Shown: one piece after another, positions 1 through 8,395 of the stretch
How the letters are laid out: each line of letters opens with the position of its first letter
How positions within the stretch are numbered: position 1 is the first letter of the stretch
Translations under genes and position numbers: made by a program
Assembly (NCBI GenBank): GCA_945862265.1
Contig: CAMAXP010000023.1
Location: forward strand, 1 to 64,000
DNA length: 64,000 bases
Origin: Bordetella parapertussis
GTDB taxonomy: Bacteria; Pseudomonadota; Gammaproteobacteria; Burkholderiales; SG8-39
Direction of reading: 5' to 3'
The notes under the pieces: model-generated
What the model was told of the DNA's origin: nothing
The model's input: only the letters and a program-made list of their open reading frames with translations
Database searches by the model: none

Positions 1-564
1 CACCAGGGTGTTTGTGCGCTTGATATTGGCGGTGAGCTTGCGCAAGGCCTGGCTCATGAGACGCGCCTGCAGGCCCATCTGCGGCTCGCCCATCTCGCCT
101 TCGATCTCGGCCTTGGGCGTGAGCGCGGCGACCGAGTCGACCACGATGACGTCCACAGCGCCGGAACGGACCAGCATGTCGGCGATCTCAAGGGCCTGCT
201 CGCCGGTGTCTGGCTGGCTGATGAGGAGCTCGTCGATGTTCACGCCGAGCTTTTGCGCGTACTGCGGGTCGAGCGCGTTTTCCGCGTCGATGAAGGCGGC
301 CGACCCGCCGAGCTTCTGCATCTCGGCGATCACCTGGAGCGTGAGGGTGGTCTTGCCCGAGGACTCCGGGCCGTAGATCTCCACCACCCGGCCGCGCGGC
401 AGACCGCCGACGCCGAGCGCGAGGTCGAGGCCCAGCGAGCCGGTGGACACCACCTGGATGTCCTGCATCGCCGAGGCGTCCATGCGCATGATGGAGCCCT
501 TGCCGAACTGCTTTTCGATCTGCGAGAGGGCGGCGGTAAGGGCTTTGGCTTTGTTATCGTCCAT
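1..564 (-). CDS. recA: RecA recombinase, N-terminal part (cut by window edge)
   Basis: Reading the minus strand from ATG at 564 gives 188 codons that run off the window edge. RecA is the ATP-dependent strand-exchange protein of homologous recombination and the co-protease that triggers LexA cleavage. Walker A (GPESSGKT) lies at residues 65-72, and the core [19 protein letters not shown] follows at about 141-159. A strong ribosome binding site (AAGGAG) sits just upstream, and a LexA box and promoter lie further up, so SOS control is expected. One oddity is the nearly invariant AEHALD segment, which reads AENALD here (residues 94-99). The C-terminal third, including the rest of loop L2, is outside the window. 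Confidence 0.97.
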   Translation of the reverse strand, partial: MDDNKAKALTAALSQIEKQFGKGSIMRMDASAMQDIQVVSTGSLGLDLALGVGGLPRGRVVEIYGPESSGKTTLTLQVIAEMQKLGGSAAFIDAENALDPQYAQKLGVNIDELLISQPDTGEQALEIADMLVRSGAVDVIVVDSVAALTPKAEIEGEMGEPQMGLQARLMSQALRKLTANIKRTNTLV

Positions 565-641
565 GAACTGCTCCTTCTTATGTGCCGTCAGCATCAAATG
601 GCGGGCCGCCGGGGGTGCGGGCGACCCGGGCTAACACCGGG

Positions 642-661
642 TACTGTATAAACGTGCAGTA
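642..661 (-). promoter_or_regulatory. LexA (SOS) box of recA
   Basis: The 20-mer TACTGTATAAACGTGCAGTA closely matches the gamma/betaproteobacterial SOS consensus CTGT-N8-ACAG with TA flanks; one half-site has GCAG instead of ACAG. It lies 78 bases upstream of the recA start and directly downstream of the predicted -10 element, where bound LexA would block initiation. Confidence 0.9.
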
Positions 662-691
662 ATTGTATAGGTTGACAGTATCGCTCCGCAA
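662..691 (-). promoter_or_regulatory. predicted sigma-70 promoter of recA
   Basis: On the minus strand, TTGCGG (plus-strand 686-691) is followed after 18 bases by TACAAT (662-667). The -10 hexamer is a 5/6 match and the -35 is weak. It abuts the LexA box, the usual arrangement for recA. This is a motif-based prediction only. Confidence 0.5.
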
Positions 692-792
692 GAGGCTCAT
701 GCGGTGAGCCTGCCCGGCCGCCGCAGACGGATGGGGCCACAGTGTAAGATTCGCCCTTTCCTCAATCCAGACAACCGCTTGGAGACAAAGTC

Positions 793-1668
793 ATGGCGAA
801 AGTTGCATTCCTGGGCCTCGGCATCATGGGCTACCCGATGGCCGGCCACCTGCTGAAAAAGGGCGGGCACGAGGTCACCGTCTACAACCGTAACGCAGCC
901 AAGTCGGCCCAGTGGACCAAGGAATACGGCGGCAAGTCCGCCCCCACCCCGAAGGAGGCCGCCGCCGGCGCCGACCTCGTGATGATGTGCGTGGGCAACG
1001 ACGATGACGTGCGCTCCGTGGCCTATGGCGACAACGGCGCACTGGCCGGCATGAAAAAGGGCGCGACCCTGGTCGACCACACCACCGCCTCGGCCATCCT
1101 CGCCCGCGAACTGCACGCCAAGTGCAAGGAACTAGGCATCGAGTTCATCGACGCCCCGGTCTCCGGCGGCCAGGCCGGCGCGGTGAACGGGCAGCTGGGC
1201 ATCATGTGCGGCGGCGAAGACGCCGTGTTCGCCAAGGCCAAGCCCGCGCTCGACATCTATGCCAAGAGCTGCGTGCTGATCGGCGCACCCGGCGCAGGCC
1301 AGCTCACCAAGATGGTCAACCAGATCGCCATCGCAGGGCTCCTGCAGGGCCTGTCCGAGGCGCTCAACTTCGGCAAGAAGGCCGGCCTGGACATGGAAAA
1401 AGTCGTAGCCGTGATCTCCAAAGGCGCGGCCGGGTCCTGGCAGATGGAGAACCGCTGGCAGGCCATGAATGACGTCAAGTTCGACGGCTTCGGCTTCGCG
1501 GTGGACTGGATGCGCAAGGACCTCGGCATCTGCCTCGAGGAAGCCAAGAAGAACGGCGCGCGACTGCCGTCGACCGCGATGATCGACCAGTTCTACGCGC
1601 AGGTGCAGGCCCGCGGCGGCGCCCGCTGGGACACCTGCAGCCTGATGCACCTGCTGGCCAAGGACTGA
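793..1668 (+). CDS. NAD(P)-dependent 3-hydroxyisobutyrate dehydrogenase-like oxidoreductase
   Basis: The 291-residue protein belongs to the beta-hydroxyacid dehydrogenase family (3-hydroxyisobutyrate, tartronate-semialdehyde and succinic-semialdehyde reductases). The Rossmann motif GLGIMGYPMA is at residues 8-17. The substrate-binding signature DAPVSGGQAGA is at 120-130, and the catalytic lysine is K173 in GQLTKMVNQ. The length is normal for the family. ATG 793 follows GGAGACAAAGTC, a good ribosome binding site. It diverges from recA across 228 bases. The exact substrate cannot be read from sequence; a reductase of 2-(hydroxymethyl) acids or tartronate semialdehyde is possible. Confidence 0.9.
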   Translation: MAKVAFLGLGIMGYPMAGHLLKKGGHEVTVYNRNAAKSAQWTKEYGGKSAPTPKEAAAGADLVMMCVGNDDDVRSVAYGDNGALAGMKKGATLVDHTTASAILARELHAKCKELGIEFIDAPVSGGQAGAVNGQLGIMCGGEDAVFAKAKPALDIYAKSCVLIGAPGAGQLTKMVNQIAIAGLLQGLSEALNFGKKAGLDMEKVVAVISKGAAGSWQMENRWQAMNDVKFDGFGFAVDWMRKDLGICLEEAKKNGARLPSTAMIDQFYAQVQARGGARWDTCSLMHLLAKD

Positions 1669-2333
1669 GCGCTTTCCCGCAAGCCTGGCGCGGCGCGCTC
1701 GACGCCGCCGCGCAAGCGGCCCTCGAGCGCGCGGAGGCACATGTCGCCGCGCGCGAGGCTGCCGGCATCGCGGTGTACCCGCCGCGGGCGCTGCGCTATC
1801 GCGCGTTGGAGCTCGTCGCGCCTGAAAAGGTCCGCGCCGTCATCCTCGGGCAGGATCCGTATCACGGCGAGGGCCAGGCCATGGGCCTCGCGTTCTCGGT
1901 GCCGCGCGGCGTGCGCATCCCGCCTTCGCTGCGCAACGTTTACAAGGAGATGGCCTCCGACGCAGGGATCGCTCCTGCGGCACACGGCGACCTCACTGCG
2001 TGGGCGGAGCAAGGGGTGCTCCTCCTGAATACCTCGCTGAGCGTCGAGGCTGGCGAGGCCGCGTCGCACGCCAGGATCGGATGGGAACAAGTCACAGACG
2101 CGCTGATTGCATATGCATCAAAAAGCGCCACCCACTCCGTGTTCATGCTGTGGGGAAACCACGCCCGAGCCAAGGCGACGCTGATCGACTCGACGCGCCA
2201 CTTGGTGCTGCAATCGGCGCATCCGTCCCCGCTGTCGGCGAGGAAATTCCTCGGGTGCAGGCATTTTTCGCTGGCAAATGCCTATCGCGAGTTGCACCAT
2301 CCCGGCCGGTTGGACTGGGCCCTGCCGCCTTAG
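1665..2333 (+). CDS. ung: Uracil-DNA glycosylase
   Basis: Ung removes uracil from DNA to start base excision repair. The water-activating motif GQDPYHGEGQAMG and the loop HPSPLS near the C-terminus are both present. A conservative start would be GTG 1773, giving MYPPRALRY. However, the frame stays open upstream and encodes AFPQAWRGALDAAAQAALE, which aligns with the N-terminal helix of known Ung proteins. The real start is therefore probably near CTG 1665, overlapping the stop of the preceding dehydrogenase and giving about 222 residues, the usual family length. No ATG, GTG or TTG exists in that extension, so the start codon is uncertain. The gene is convergent with the DUF3604 gene. Confidence 0.88.
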   Translation: MSAFPQAWRGALDAAAQAALERAEAHVAAREAAGIAVYPPRALRYRALELVAPEKVRAVILGQDPYHGEGQAMGLAFSVPRGVRIPPSLRNVYKEMASDAGIAPAAHGDLTAWAEQGVLLLNTSLSVEAGEAASHARIGWEQVTDALIAYASKSATHSVFMLWGNHARAKATLIDSTRHLVLQSAHPSPLSARKFLGCRHFSLANAYRELHHPGRLDWALPP

Positions 2334-2342
2334 GCCAACGGC

Positions 2343-3833
2343 TCAGCCGCGATTCACGAACACCGGACTCACCCACGCCATGTGCCCGTTGCGCTGGCGC
2401 ACCCTCAGGTACACATAGGAAGGCTTCGCCGGCGTTTCGAGCGTCACCCGTCCCTCGAGCCGGCTCTGCGAGCGCGGCACGATGCGGTGCAATTGGTAGC
2501 TCTCGGCCGGGACCGGCCCCACGTGCATGTTGCGCGACTGCTCGACAAGTTCGGCGACCGGCACTTCATCGACAGCCGTCCCCGGAGCCCGGCGCTCCAC
2601 CTTCAGCACCGCGTCCGCCGGCGCGCGAAACTCGATGACCACGCTCTGGTTGGCATTGCCTGCATAGGCCTGGTTGCGCGAAGAATACGAACGGATCGAA
2701 ACTTCCCGCGCCCCTGAGATACTGATGCGATGGCGCCGATCCTCGTCGAACGGGCCGGACGCGAGGCATGGGAAAGCCCGCACGACCTCGCCCGCCGATA
2801 GCGACACCGTGAAATCCCAATCCGTCACCCGGTCCGCGCCAAGCGCGCCCCACGGCCCCCATCCCCACTCGAACCGCACCTGCCGAAGGGCATCCGCTCC
2901 GTCCCCAGTTCCGGCGGTCTCGGGCCACTGCCGGTGCACGACGTGGCCGTCCATGATGACTTCCACGCAGTCCAGCTCATCGCGCCCTTCGACTGCGTAC
3001 GCCACGTCCAGCGTCCGCCCGGCCTCAATGGTGCTGCCGAGGATCGCGCCGTTGACGCGGAAATCGACTTCGATCCGGTCCCCGGTCAGCGCATACGTGC
3101 GGCGCGCGCGGATCGCATCGAGGATTTCGGCTCGCGTTAGGTCGCGCACCAAAGCACCCATAAGGCCTTCGCCATACGCGCCCGGGAACCCCGAATGGTT
3201 GTCGCTCGAACCGACGAACCCAAATCGCAACCCGCGATTCAACGCCGCCTGCACCGTGTTCGAGGTCTGCCGGCCGCCCGGCGAGCCGGAGAGGAAAGGA
3301 TACGGCCCGCGGTCGTCTTCCGAGTTGCCGTGCCACGAATACACCTCTACGACCGGCGTGCACTCCTCGTGGAACTCGTGCCAGTTCGCGCCCCGCCGGC
3401 CTGACGGGTACGCAACGTGGTGCGGGATCATCAGCGCCGAACGCTCGACGCAGAAGCGCCTCAGTTCGGCGAGCTGGCTGGTATAGAACAGCGGCTGGAA
3501 GTCCTCCGGGAACACCACGCACTGGTCGCCGAAATGGTTGGAGTGCCATTCGAACCCGAGGAACGCGCAGAAGCCCGGGGCGCTGTTGGCATCCGCAATC
3601 ACCTTCTGCACGCGCGGCCAGGTCTCCTTCAGGCGCTTGAAGCCTTCGACGAAGTGCGCCGCGCGGCCGCCGTACTCGCCGAGGTCGTGCCAGCTCGAAT
3701 GCCCGGTGAACGCAAAGAAGTCCAGGTGGGAGCGCGCAATGTCGACGCTGCGCTCGATCGACCCGGTGCCATAGCCGTGCGCGTTGTGGTTGTGGATGTC
3801 GCCGTAGACCAGCCGGTAGGGATCCTGTTTCAC
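2343..3833 (-). CDS. DUF3604 family PHP-type metal-dependent hydrolase
   Basis: The 496-residue protein starts with a PHP-like metal site: GDIHNHNAHG near residue 11, FTGHSSWHD around 43-51, MIPHHVAYP in the middle and VGSSDNHSGFPG near 220. These are typical of the DUF3604 branch of the PHP phosphoesterase superfamily. The C-terminal half is beta-rich and of unknown role. No signal peptide is seen, so it is probably cytoplasmic. It is transcribed divergently from a Bug receptor and a TauD-like dioxygenase, suggesting a role in breakdown of an organic acid or ester, but the substrate is unknown. DUF3604 members are often annotated only as hypothetical or PHP proteins. Confidence 0.85.
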   Translation of the reverse strand: MKQDPYRLVYGDIHNHNAHGYGTGSIERSVDIARSHLDFFAFTGHSSWHDLGEYGGRAAHFVEGFKRLKETWPRVQKVIADANSAPGFCAFLGFEWHSNHFGDQCVVFPEDFQPLFYTSQLAELRRFCVERSALMIPHHVAYPSGRRGANWHEFHEECTPVVEVYSWHGNSEDDRGPYPFLSGSPGGRQTSNTVQAALNRGLRFGFVGSSDNHSGFPGAYGEGLMGALVRDLTRAEILDAIRARRTYALTGDRIEVDFRVNGAILGSTIEAGRTLDVAYAVEGRDELDCVEVIMDGHVVHRQWPETAGTGDGADALRQVRFEWGWGPWGALGADRVTDWDFTVSLSAGEVVRAFPCLASGPFDEDRRHRISISGAREVSIRSYSSRNQAYAGNANQSVVIEFRAPADAVLKVERRAPGTAVDEVPVAELVEQSRNMHVGPVPAESYQLHRIVPRSQSRLEGRVTLETPAKPSYVYLRVRQRNGHMAWVSPVFVNRG

Positions 3834-3905
3834 TCGGATGCTCGCTCGCAGTGCGGATGTTTCGATATCGCTATTGCTGGGGGACCGGCAAAGGATTACT
3901 TTGCA

Positions 3906-3924
3906 CCCACAACCAACAAGTGGG
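3906..3924. promoter_or_regulatory. inverted repeat in divergent promoter region
   Basis: CCCAC and GTGGG arms separated by nine bases lie in the 127-base gap between the divergent DUF3604 and Bug genes. Such a dyad could be an operator, but the arms are short and no regulator gene is adjacent. Confidence 0.25.
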
Positions 3925-3960
3925 CGGCACGACTCTAGCCTACACCCGAGGAGACAAGGA

Positions 3961-4932
3961 ATGCAGAACAGATATGTGACATGGCTCGCCGCCCTGGCCG
4001 CCTCGATGCTTGCAGCGACCGCACTCGCCGCGGAGCCCTACCCATCCAAGCCCGTGCGGGCGATCGTGCCCTACCCGGCCGGTGGCATCGTGGACATCAT
4101 GGGCCGCCTCATTGCCGAGCGCGTATCGGCCACGTTCGGACAGCAGGTCGTGGTCGAGCCCCGGCCGGGGGCCAACGGGATGATCGGCACCGAGGCTGTG
4201 CTCACGGCACAGCCCGACGGCTACACCTGGCTGATCGCCTCGGCAAGCCATGTCTCGAACGCCTCGATCTACAAGGACCAGCTGCGCTGGGACCCGATCA
4301 AGGATTTCGCGCCGATCGGCATGTTCGGCAAGGCCTACAACTTCCTCGTTGTGCCCGCCACGTCGCCAGCCAAGACCGTGGCCGAATATGTAGCCCTTGC
4401 CAAGGCGAAACCCGGAGGCCTCGACTACGGCAGTCCCGGCACGGGCACGCCTCCGCACATTGCATTCGAACTGCTCAAGCATTCTGCCGGCATCGACGTG
4501 CAGCAGATCGGCTACAAGGGGTACGCCCCCCTGCTGCCCGACCTGTTCGCGGGGCGGCTCAGCGCGTGCATGCTCGCCTCCACGCTGACAATCAGCCATG
4601 CGAAGGCTGGCAGCATCCGCGTGCTCGCGGTCCTGAACGACGAGCGGGTGAAGGAGCTTCCCGACGTACCCACCATCGCGCAGGCCGGCTATCCGGAAGC
4701 GCAGCTCGTGTCGTGGTTCGGCGTGCTGGTACATCGCAAGACGCCACCGGAAATCGTCAAGCGCATCGCCGCCGAAGTGGAAAAAGCGGCCACTTCCGCC
4801 GAATTCAAGGACCGGCTCGAGAAAACCGGCAACCTGTCGGCCTACCTCGGCCCCGAGGCGTTCGAAGCGCACATGCGCCGCGAGATGCCGAGCTGGGACC
4901 GCATCGTGAAGACGGTCGGGATCAAGCCCTGA
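3961..4932 (+). CDS. Bug/TctC-family tripartite tricarboxylate transporter substrate-binding protein
   Basis: The 323-residue periplasmic solute receptor starts at ATG 3961, chosen because GAGGAGACAAGGA lies just upstream and a Sec signal peptide follows (residues 1-23, cleavage after TALA). The mature protein opens with AEPYPSKPVRAIVPYPAGG, the Bug-family fingerprint, and continues with the two-lobed Venus-flytrap fold. No tctA or tctB membrane genes are present, so it is an orphan receptor, as is common in Burkholderiales. Thirteen bases separate it from the downstream TauD-like gene, so the two are probably co-transcribed. The ligand is probably a carboxylate and cannot be specified. Confidence 0.93.
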   Translation: MQNRYVTWLAALAASMLAATALAAEPYPSKPVRAIVPYPAGGIVDIMGRLIAERVSATFGQQVVVEPRPGANGMIGTEAVLTAQPDGYTWLIASASHVSNASIYKDQLRWDPIKDFAPIGMFGKAYNFLVVPATSPAKTVAEYVALAKAKPGGLDYGSPGTGTPPHIAFELLKHSAGIDVQQIGYKGYAPLLPDLFAGRLSACMLASTLTISHAKAGSIRVLAVLNDERVKELPDVPTIAQAGYPEAQLVSWFGVLVHRKTPPEIVKRIAAEVEKAATSAEFKDRLEKTGNLSAYLGPEAFEAHMRREMPSWDRIVKTVGIKP

Positions 4933-4945
4933 CCCGACACGAGCC

Positions 4946-5986
4946 ATGGCACAGACCCGCGAGGCCGCCTTCCCCGGACAACCGGTAGCCGACCCTGCGC
5001 AGTGGACCGGCGCCGACCTGGCGGCGAACCCGCGATGGATCTTCCCGCTGGAGGACGAGGACATCGGCGCGCTGCGCGGCATGGCCCGGTCCGTGCGTAT
5101 GCGGATCGGCGACGACCCCAACAAGCTGCTTGCCCTGCCCAGTGGCGCTTTCGACCTCGGTGCGTTCGCCCCCAAGGTCGCGGCCATTCGTCGAGAGCTC
5201 AAGGACGGCCTAGGCGCCGCCCTGCTCCGTCGCCTGCCCATGGAAGACATGGACCTGCTTGAGGCGGCGACCATCTACTGGGGAATTGGCACACACCTCG
5301 GTGTCGCATGCTCGAACAACCCCGAAGGGGACATGCTCGGCCATGTGACCGACCTGGGGAAGACACAGAAGGACCCGTCCAGCCGCGGCTACCAGACGCG
5401 CGAAGAAATGGCTTTCCATTGCGACCAGAGCACCCTGGTCGGCCTCCTCTGCGTGCGCACGCCGCAGTCGGGGGGCCTGTCGAAGATCGCGAGTTCGGTC
5501 GCGGTATACAACGAGATGCTCCGGCGCGCACCCGAAGCAGTCGCGCTGCTCAGCGGGACCTTCTGCTGGACCAAGCACGGCGAGAAAGACGCGAGGTCAC
5601 TGGACTACTACGAGAGCCCCGTGTTCAATTTCCTCGATGGCAAGCTGTGCACTGCCTTCGGCCCCACGCATATCCTGAAGGGACACCAACTTCCTGGTGT
5701 TGCACCGCTCACGCCGGCGCAACGCGACGCCCTCCAGCTGGCCAAGGACATCGCCGAGGAACTGCACTATTCGATGACATTGCAGCTCGGCGACATGCAG
5801 TTCCTGAACAACATGGTCGCCATGCACACCCGCACGGAGTACGAGGACTGGCCGGAACCGCAGCGCAAACGGTTGCTGTGGAGGCTGTGGCTGGTCGCGC
5901 CGGACATCCGGCCCTCCACCCCCTACATTCGCCAGTGGGGGGACGGTGTCCGGGTGTCCTCCACCTGCGAAAGGATCGTGCTCTGA
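4946..5986 (+). CDS. TauD/TfdA-family Fe(II)/2-oxoglutarate dioxygenase
   Basis: The 346-residue protein has the iron facial triad H158-x-D160 in EMAFHCDQS and distal H294 in VAMHTRTEYED. An arginine for 2-oxoglutarate follows about 15-20 residues later, in QRKRLLWRLWL. The fold matches TauD/TfdA enzymes that hydroxylate small organic acids and release sulfite, phenols or similar groups. It follows the Bug receptor gene by 13 bases, suggesting that the receptor imports or senses a substrate oxidised here. It is distant from characterised TauD and TfdA, so the substrate is open. The stop is one base from the convergent MFS gene. Confidence 0.88.
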   Translation: MAQTREAAFPGQPVADPAQWTGADLAANPRWIFPLEDEDIGALRGMARSVRMRIGDDPNKLLALPSGAFDLGAFAPKVAAIRRELKDGLGAALLRRLPMEDMDLLEAATIYWGIGTHLGVACSNNPEGDMLGHVTDLGKTQKDPSSRGYQTREEMAFHCDQSTLVGLLCVRTPQSGGLSKIASSVAVYNEMLRRAPEAVALLSGTFCWTKHGEKDARSLDYYESPVFNFLDGKLCTAFGPTHILKGHQLPGVAPLTPAQRDALQLAKDIAEELHYSMTLQLGDMQFLNNMVAMHTRTEYEDWPEPQRKRLLWRLWLVAPDIRPSTPYIRQWGDGVRVSSTCERIVL

Positions 5987-5987
5987 G

Positions 5988-7193
5988 CTAGCCTTCCCGG
6001 CCTTGGCGCATCGCCAGCAACGCGCACAGGGCAAGCAGCGAAGCCCCCGCAGAGAGGCTGATCGCCACCTGCGCGCCCCAGAACTCGAGGACGAGTCCAA
6101 ATGCGAAAGGCGCGAGCGCCTGTGTCGCACGCGACGGCATTTCAATAAGTCCCTGCCGCGCGCCGTAGCCAGACGAACCAAACAGCGCGAGGGGCAACGT
6201 CCCCTTGGCGATCGTGATCATGCCGTTCCCGGCCCCATGCACCACGGCAAACACCGAGGCCGCGAGGGGCGCCCCGCCGAACAGCCCCAGCACCAGCGCG
6301 CCCACCGGATGCAATGCAGTCGCGATCCGGGCGGTGATGATCGGGTGATAGCGATACTCGCGCACGGCGAAGAATTCGGCGAGGCGCGCAGCGACTTGCG
6401 CGGGACCGAGCAAGGCCGCCGCGGTGATTGCCGCAACCGTGCTCGTCCCGGCCGCGAGGAGCAGTCCGGGCAGGTGCGCGGCCATGGAGGAAGTCACGAA
6501 TGCGGAGGTCGCTGAAAAAACGACCAGCAGGAAGAAGGTGCGGGACGAGTGCTTTGCGCCGGCAGTCTCTTTACCGGCTTGCGGCGCACTGGCCGCAGCG
6601 TGCTCTGGCCGCAGCTCGCGCTTCGGCAAACCCGGGACGAATCGAAGGTTGAGCGGCAGCGCAAGCAGCAGCAGGATCGCGGCCCACACAAAGCAGCTCG
6701 TGCGCCAGCCGAAATTCGCCGAAAGGTACGCGGTCAGGGGCCACCCGACGGTGCTCGCGAACCCGGCGATCAGGGTGATCCCGGTGATCGGCCCCCGCGC
6801 CGCCGGGCCATGCAGCCGCACGAGGGTGGCGAAGGCAGCGTCGTAGAGGCCCATCGCCATGCCCACGCCCAGCACGCACCAGGCGGCAAACAGGACCCGC
6901 ACGTCGCCGGCGCAGCCCAGCAGCACAAGCCCGGCGGCGAGCACGAGGTTGGACAGCGCGAGCACGCCCCGGCCGCCCTGCCGGTCGATCGCCCGTCCCA
7001 CGTGCGGCCCTGCGATCGCCATCACGATGAGCGCGACGGAAAACGCCCCGAACACGGTGCTGCGCGAAGTGCCGAGGTCGCGCGCGATCGGCTCGGCCAG
7101 GATCGCGGGCAGGTAGGTCGATGAAGCCCAGGCCACGGTCTGGGTCACGCCCAGGCCGATCACCTGTCGAATGGGACGTCCCGGACCGGACAT
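5988..7193 (-). CDS. MFS transporter
   Basis: The 401-residue, strongly hydrophobic protein has about twelve predicted membrane helices. The N-terminus contains TQTVAWASSTYLPA and a cytoplasmic loop with GPHVGRAIDRQGGRG between helices 2 and 3, resembling the MFS loop signature. The middle loop around residues 190-215 is charged and poorly conserved. It is an inner-membrane secondary carrier, possibly for the substrate of the adjacent dioxygenase or for efflux. It ends one base from the convergent TauD-like gene, and its start is close to the end of the divergent-locus DUF2798 gene. No substrate can be assigned. Confidence 0.87.
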   Translation of the reverse strand: MSGPGRPIRQVIGLGVTQTVAWASSTYLPAILAEPIARDLGTSRSTVFGAFSVALIVMAIAGPHVGRAIDRQGGRGVLALSNLVLAAGLVLLGCAGDVRVLFAAWCVLGVGMAMGLYDAAFATLVRLHGPAARGPITGITLIAGFASTVGWPLTAYLSANFGWRTSCFVWAAILLLLALPLNLRFVPGLPKRELRPEHAAASAPQAGKETAGAKHSSRTFFLLVVFSATSAFVTSSMAAHLPGLLLAAGTSTVAAITAAALLGPAQVAARLAEFFAVREYRYHPIITARIATALHPVGALVLGLFGGAPLAASVFAVVHGAGNGMITIAKGTLPLALFGSSGYGARQGLIEMPSRATQALAPFAFGLVLEFWGAQVAISLSAGASLLALCALLAMRQGREG

Positions 7194-7202
7194 GCCGCGG
7201 CG

Positions 7203-7436
7203 TTACGGGACCTGGGCCCAGCGGGAGGCGATCCTGCGAGCGAGCGGCGCAAGGAAATAGATCACCGGCACGGCAACCACATAGGCGATCGCAAAGGACT
7301 TGGCCCAGGACTGCAGGAAGTCGGCGTGCCAGCCGATGTTGACCAGCGTGACGACGAACGACATCAGGAACACCATCATCGCGCCCATGATGAACGAGAA
7401 GACGAGGTGGAAGCGCCTTGCGGGCAGTTTCTTCAT
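7203..7436 (-). CDS. DUF2798 family small membrane protein
   Basis: The 77-residue protein starts MKKLPARRFHLVF at ATG 7436 and has two membrane helices (about residues 10-32 and 48-66), matching the DUF2798 family. Its start overlaps the stop of senB by four bases (ATGA), so it is translationally coupled to senB. The function of DUF2798 is unknown. The context suggests an accessory membrane role in the selenoneine locus, for example in export or selenium uptake, but this is inference. The longer open frame upstream of 7436 lies inside senB and is not coding. Confidence 0.85.
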   Translation of the reverse strand: MKKLPARRFHLVFSFIMGAMMVFLMSFVVTLVNIGWHADFLQSWAKSFAIAYVVAVPVIYFLAPLARRIASRWAQVP

Positions 7437-8395
7437 GCAGCCGATTGTCCCACGCACTCGGCGACGAGTCGTGCCAGTCCCGCGCGCTCCGCCAACGGCG
7501 CAAACAATCCGCGGCGCACAACCACTGCCTGCTTGAGGGACCGATAGAACTCCCGATCGACCGAGCTGCGCACGATCAGCCGCGCAAGGCGGGCTTCGTC
7601 GTGGAGCGGGAAGTACCCCTTGTAGCCGGCGCCGAGCATCCCGATATTTCCCGAGACACGCGAGGCCAGCACCGGGACGCCGATCCGGGCCGCTTCGCAG
7701 ATCACGTTCGCGCCGCCCTCCATCACCGAACTCACCACCAGCACGTGGCTCTGCGCAAGGGCACGCATTGCTTGCGCGTGCGGCAGGCTCTTCTTCCAAA
7801 GGTAGCGCGGCTCCTGCTTCGCCCAGCGGGCGGCTTCGGCGGCCATTGCGGGAGAGAGCGCCGCGCCGACCTGCACGACCTCGACTTTAGCTTCGCCCGG
7901 CAATCGCGCAAGGGCGGTGACCGCTCGAAAGGGATCTTTTTCCTCGCGCAGGTTCCCGATCACGATCACGCGAAACACGCCGCGCGGCGGCAGATGCGCG
8001 AGGCGGGTATCGGCGGACTGGAAGATCACCCGCGTCTTCGGCCACCACCGGCGCTCGAGGCGGGTGCGGCCGTGCGGCTGCAGCACAATCAGGCGGGTCG
8101 CCAGTTCGAGCGCGCGCCTGGCCTCGGGAAAGGATTCGATATCACGGTAAAGGTCAGTGCCCGTGAGCGCTACAATCAGCGGACGATCAGGATGCGCATG
8201 ATGAAACCTTTCCACGGAAGCGGCACTCTTGCGCGCGTGCAGCGCGATGAGCACATCCGCCTTTGCCCCCTCCCAGTGCTCCGCGATGCCGACGCGGTGG
8301 CCGCTCTTGCGCAGGAACCCCGCCCAGCGCTGCGCCGTATGCTGATTTCCGGTACGGGCCGCAGTTCCCTGGGGCATTACGATCGAGATCTTCAT
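7433..8395 (-). CDS. senB: Selenosugar synthase SenB-like glycosyltransferase
   Basis: The 320-residue GT-B-type protein starts MKISIVMPQ at ATG 8395. It carries GTDLYRD at residues 79-85, GNLREEKDP around 147-155 and the nucleotide-sugar site MEGGANVICEA at 225-235. This matches the family formerly called TIGR04348 glycosyltransferase. That family is now known as SenB, which joins selenophosphate to a UDP-sugar to make a selenosugar for selenoneine synthesis. The adjacent, divergent senA gene supports the assignment. The senB ATG and senA ATG overlap in the tetramer CATG (8393-8396). The DUF2798 gene overlaps its 3' end. A senC/selD-type selenophosphate synthetase is not visible in the window. 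Confidence 0.88.
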   Translation of the reverse strand: MKISIVMPQGTAARTGNQHTAQRWAGFLRKSGHRVGIAEHWEGAKADVLIALHARKSAASVERFHHAHPDRPLIVALTGTDLYRDIESFPEARRALELATRLIVLQPHGRTRLERRWWPKTRVIFQSADTRLAHLPPRGVFRVIVIGNLREEKDPFRAVTALARLPGEAKVEVVQVGAALSPAMAAEAARWAKQEPRYLWKKSLPHAQAMRALAQSHVLVVSSVMEGGANVICEAARIGVPVLASRVSGNIGMLGAGYKGYFPLHDEARLARLIVRSSVDREFYRSLKQAVVVRRGLFAPLAERAGLARLVAECVGQSAA

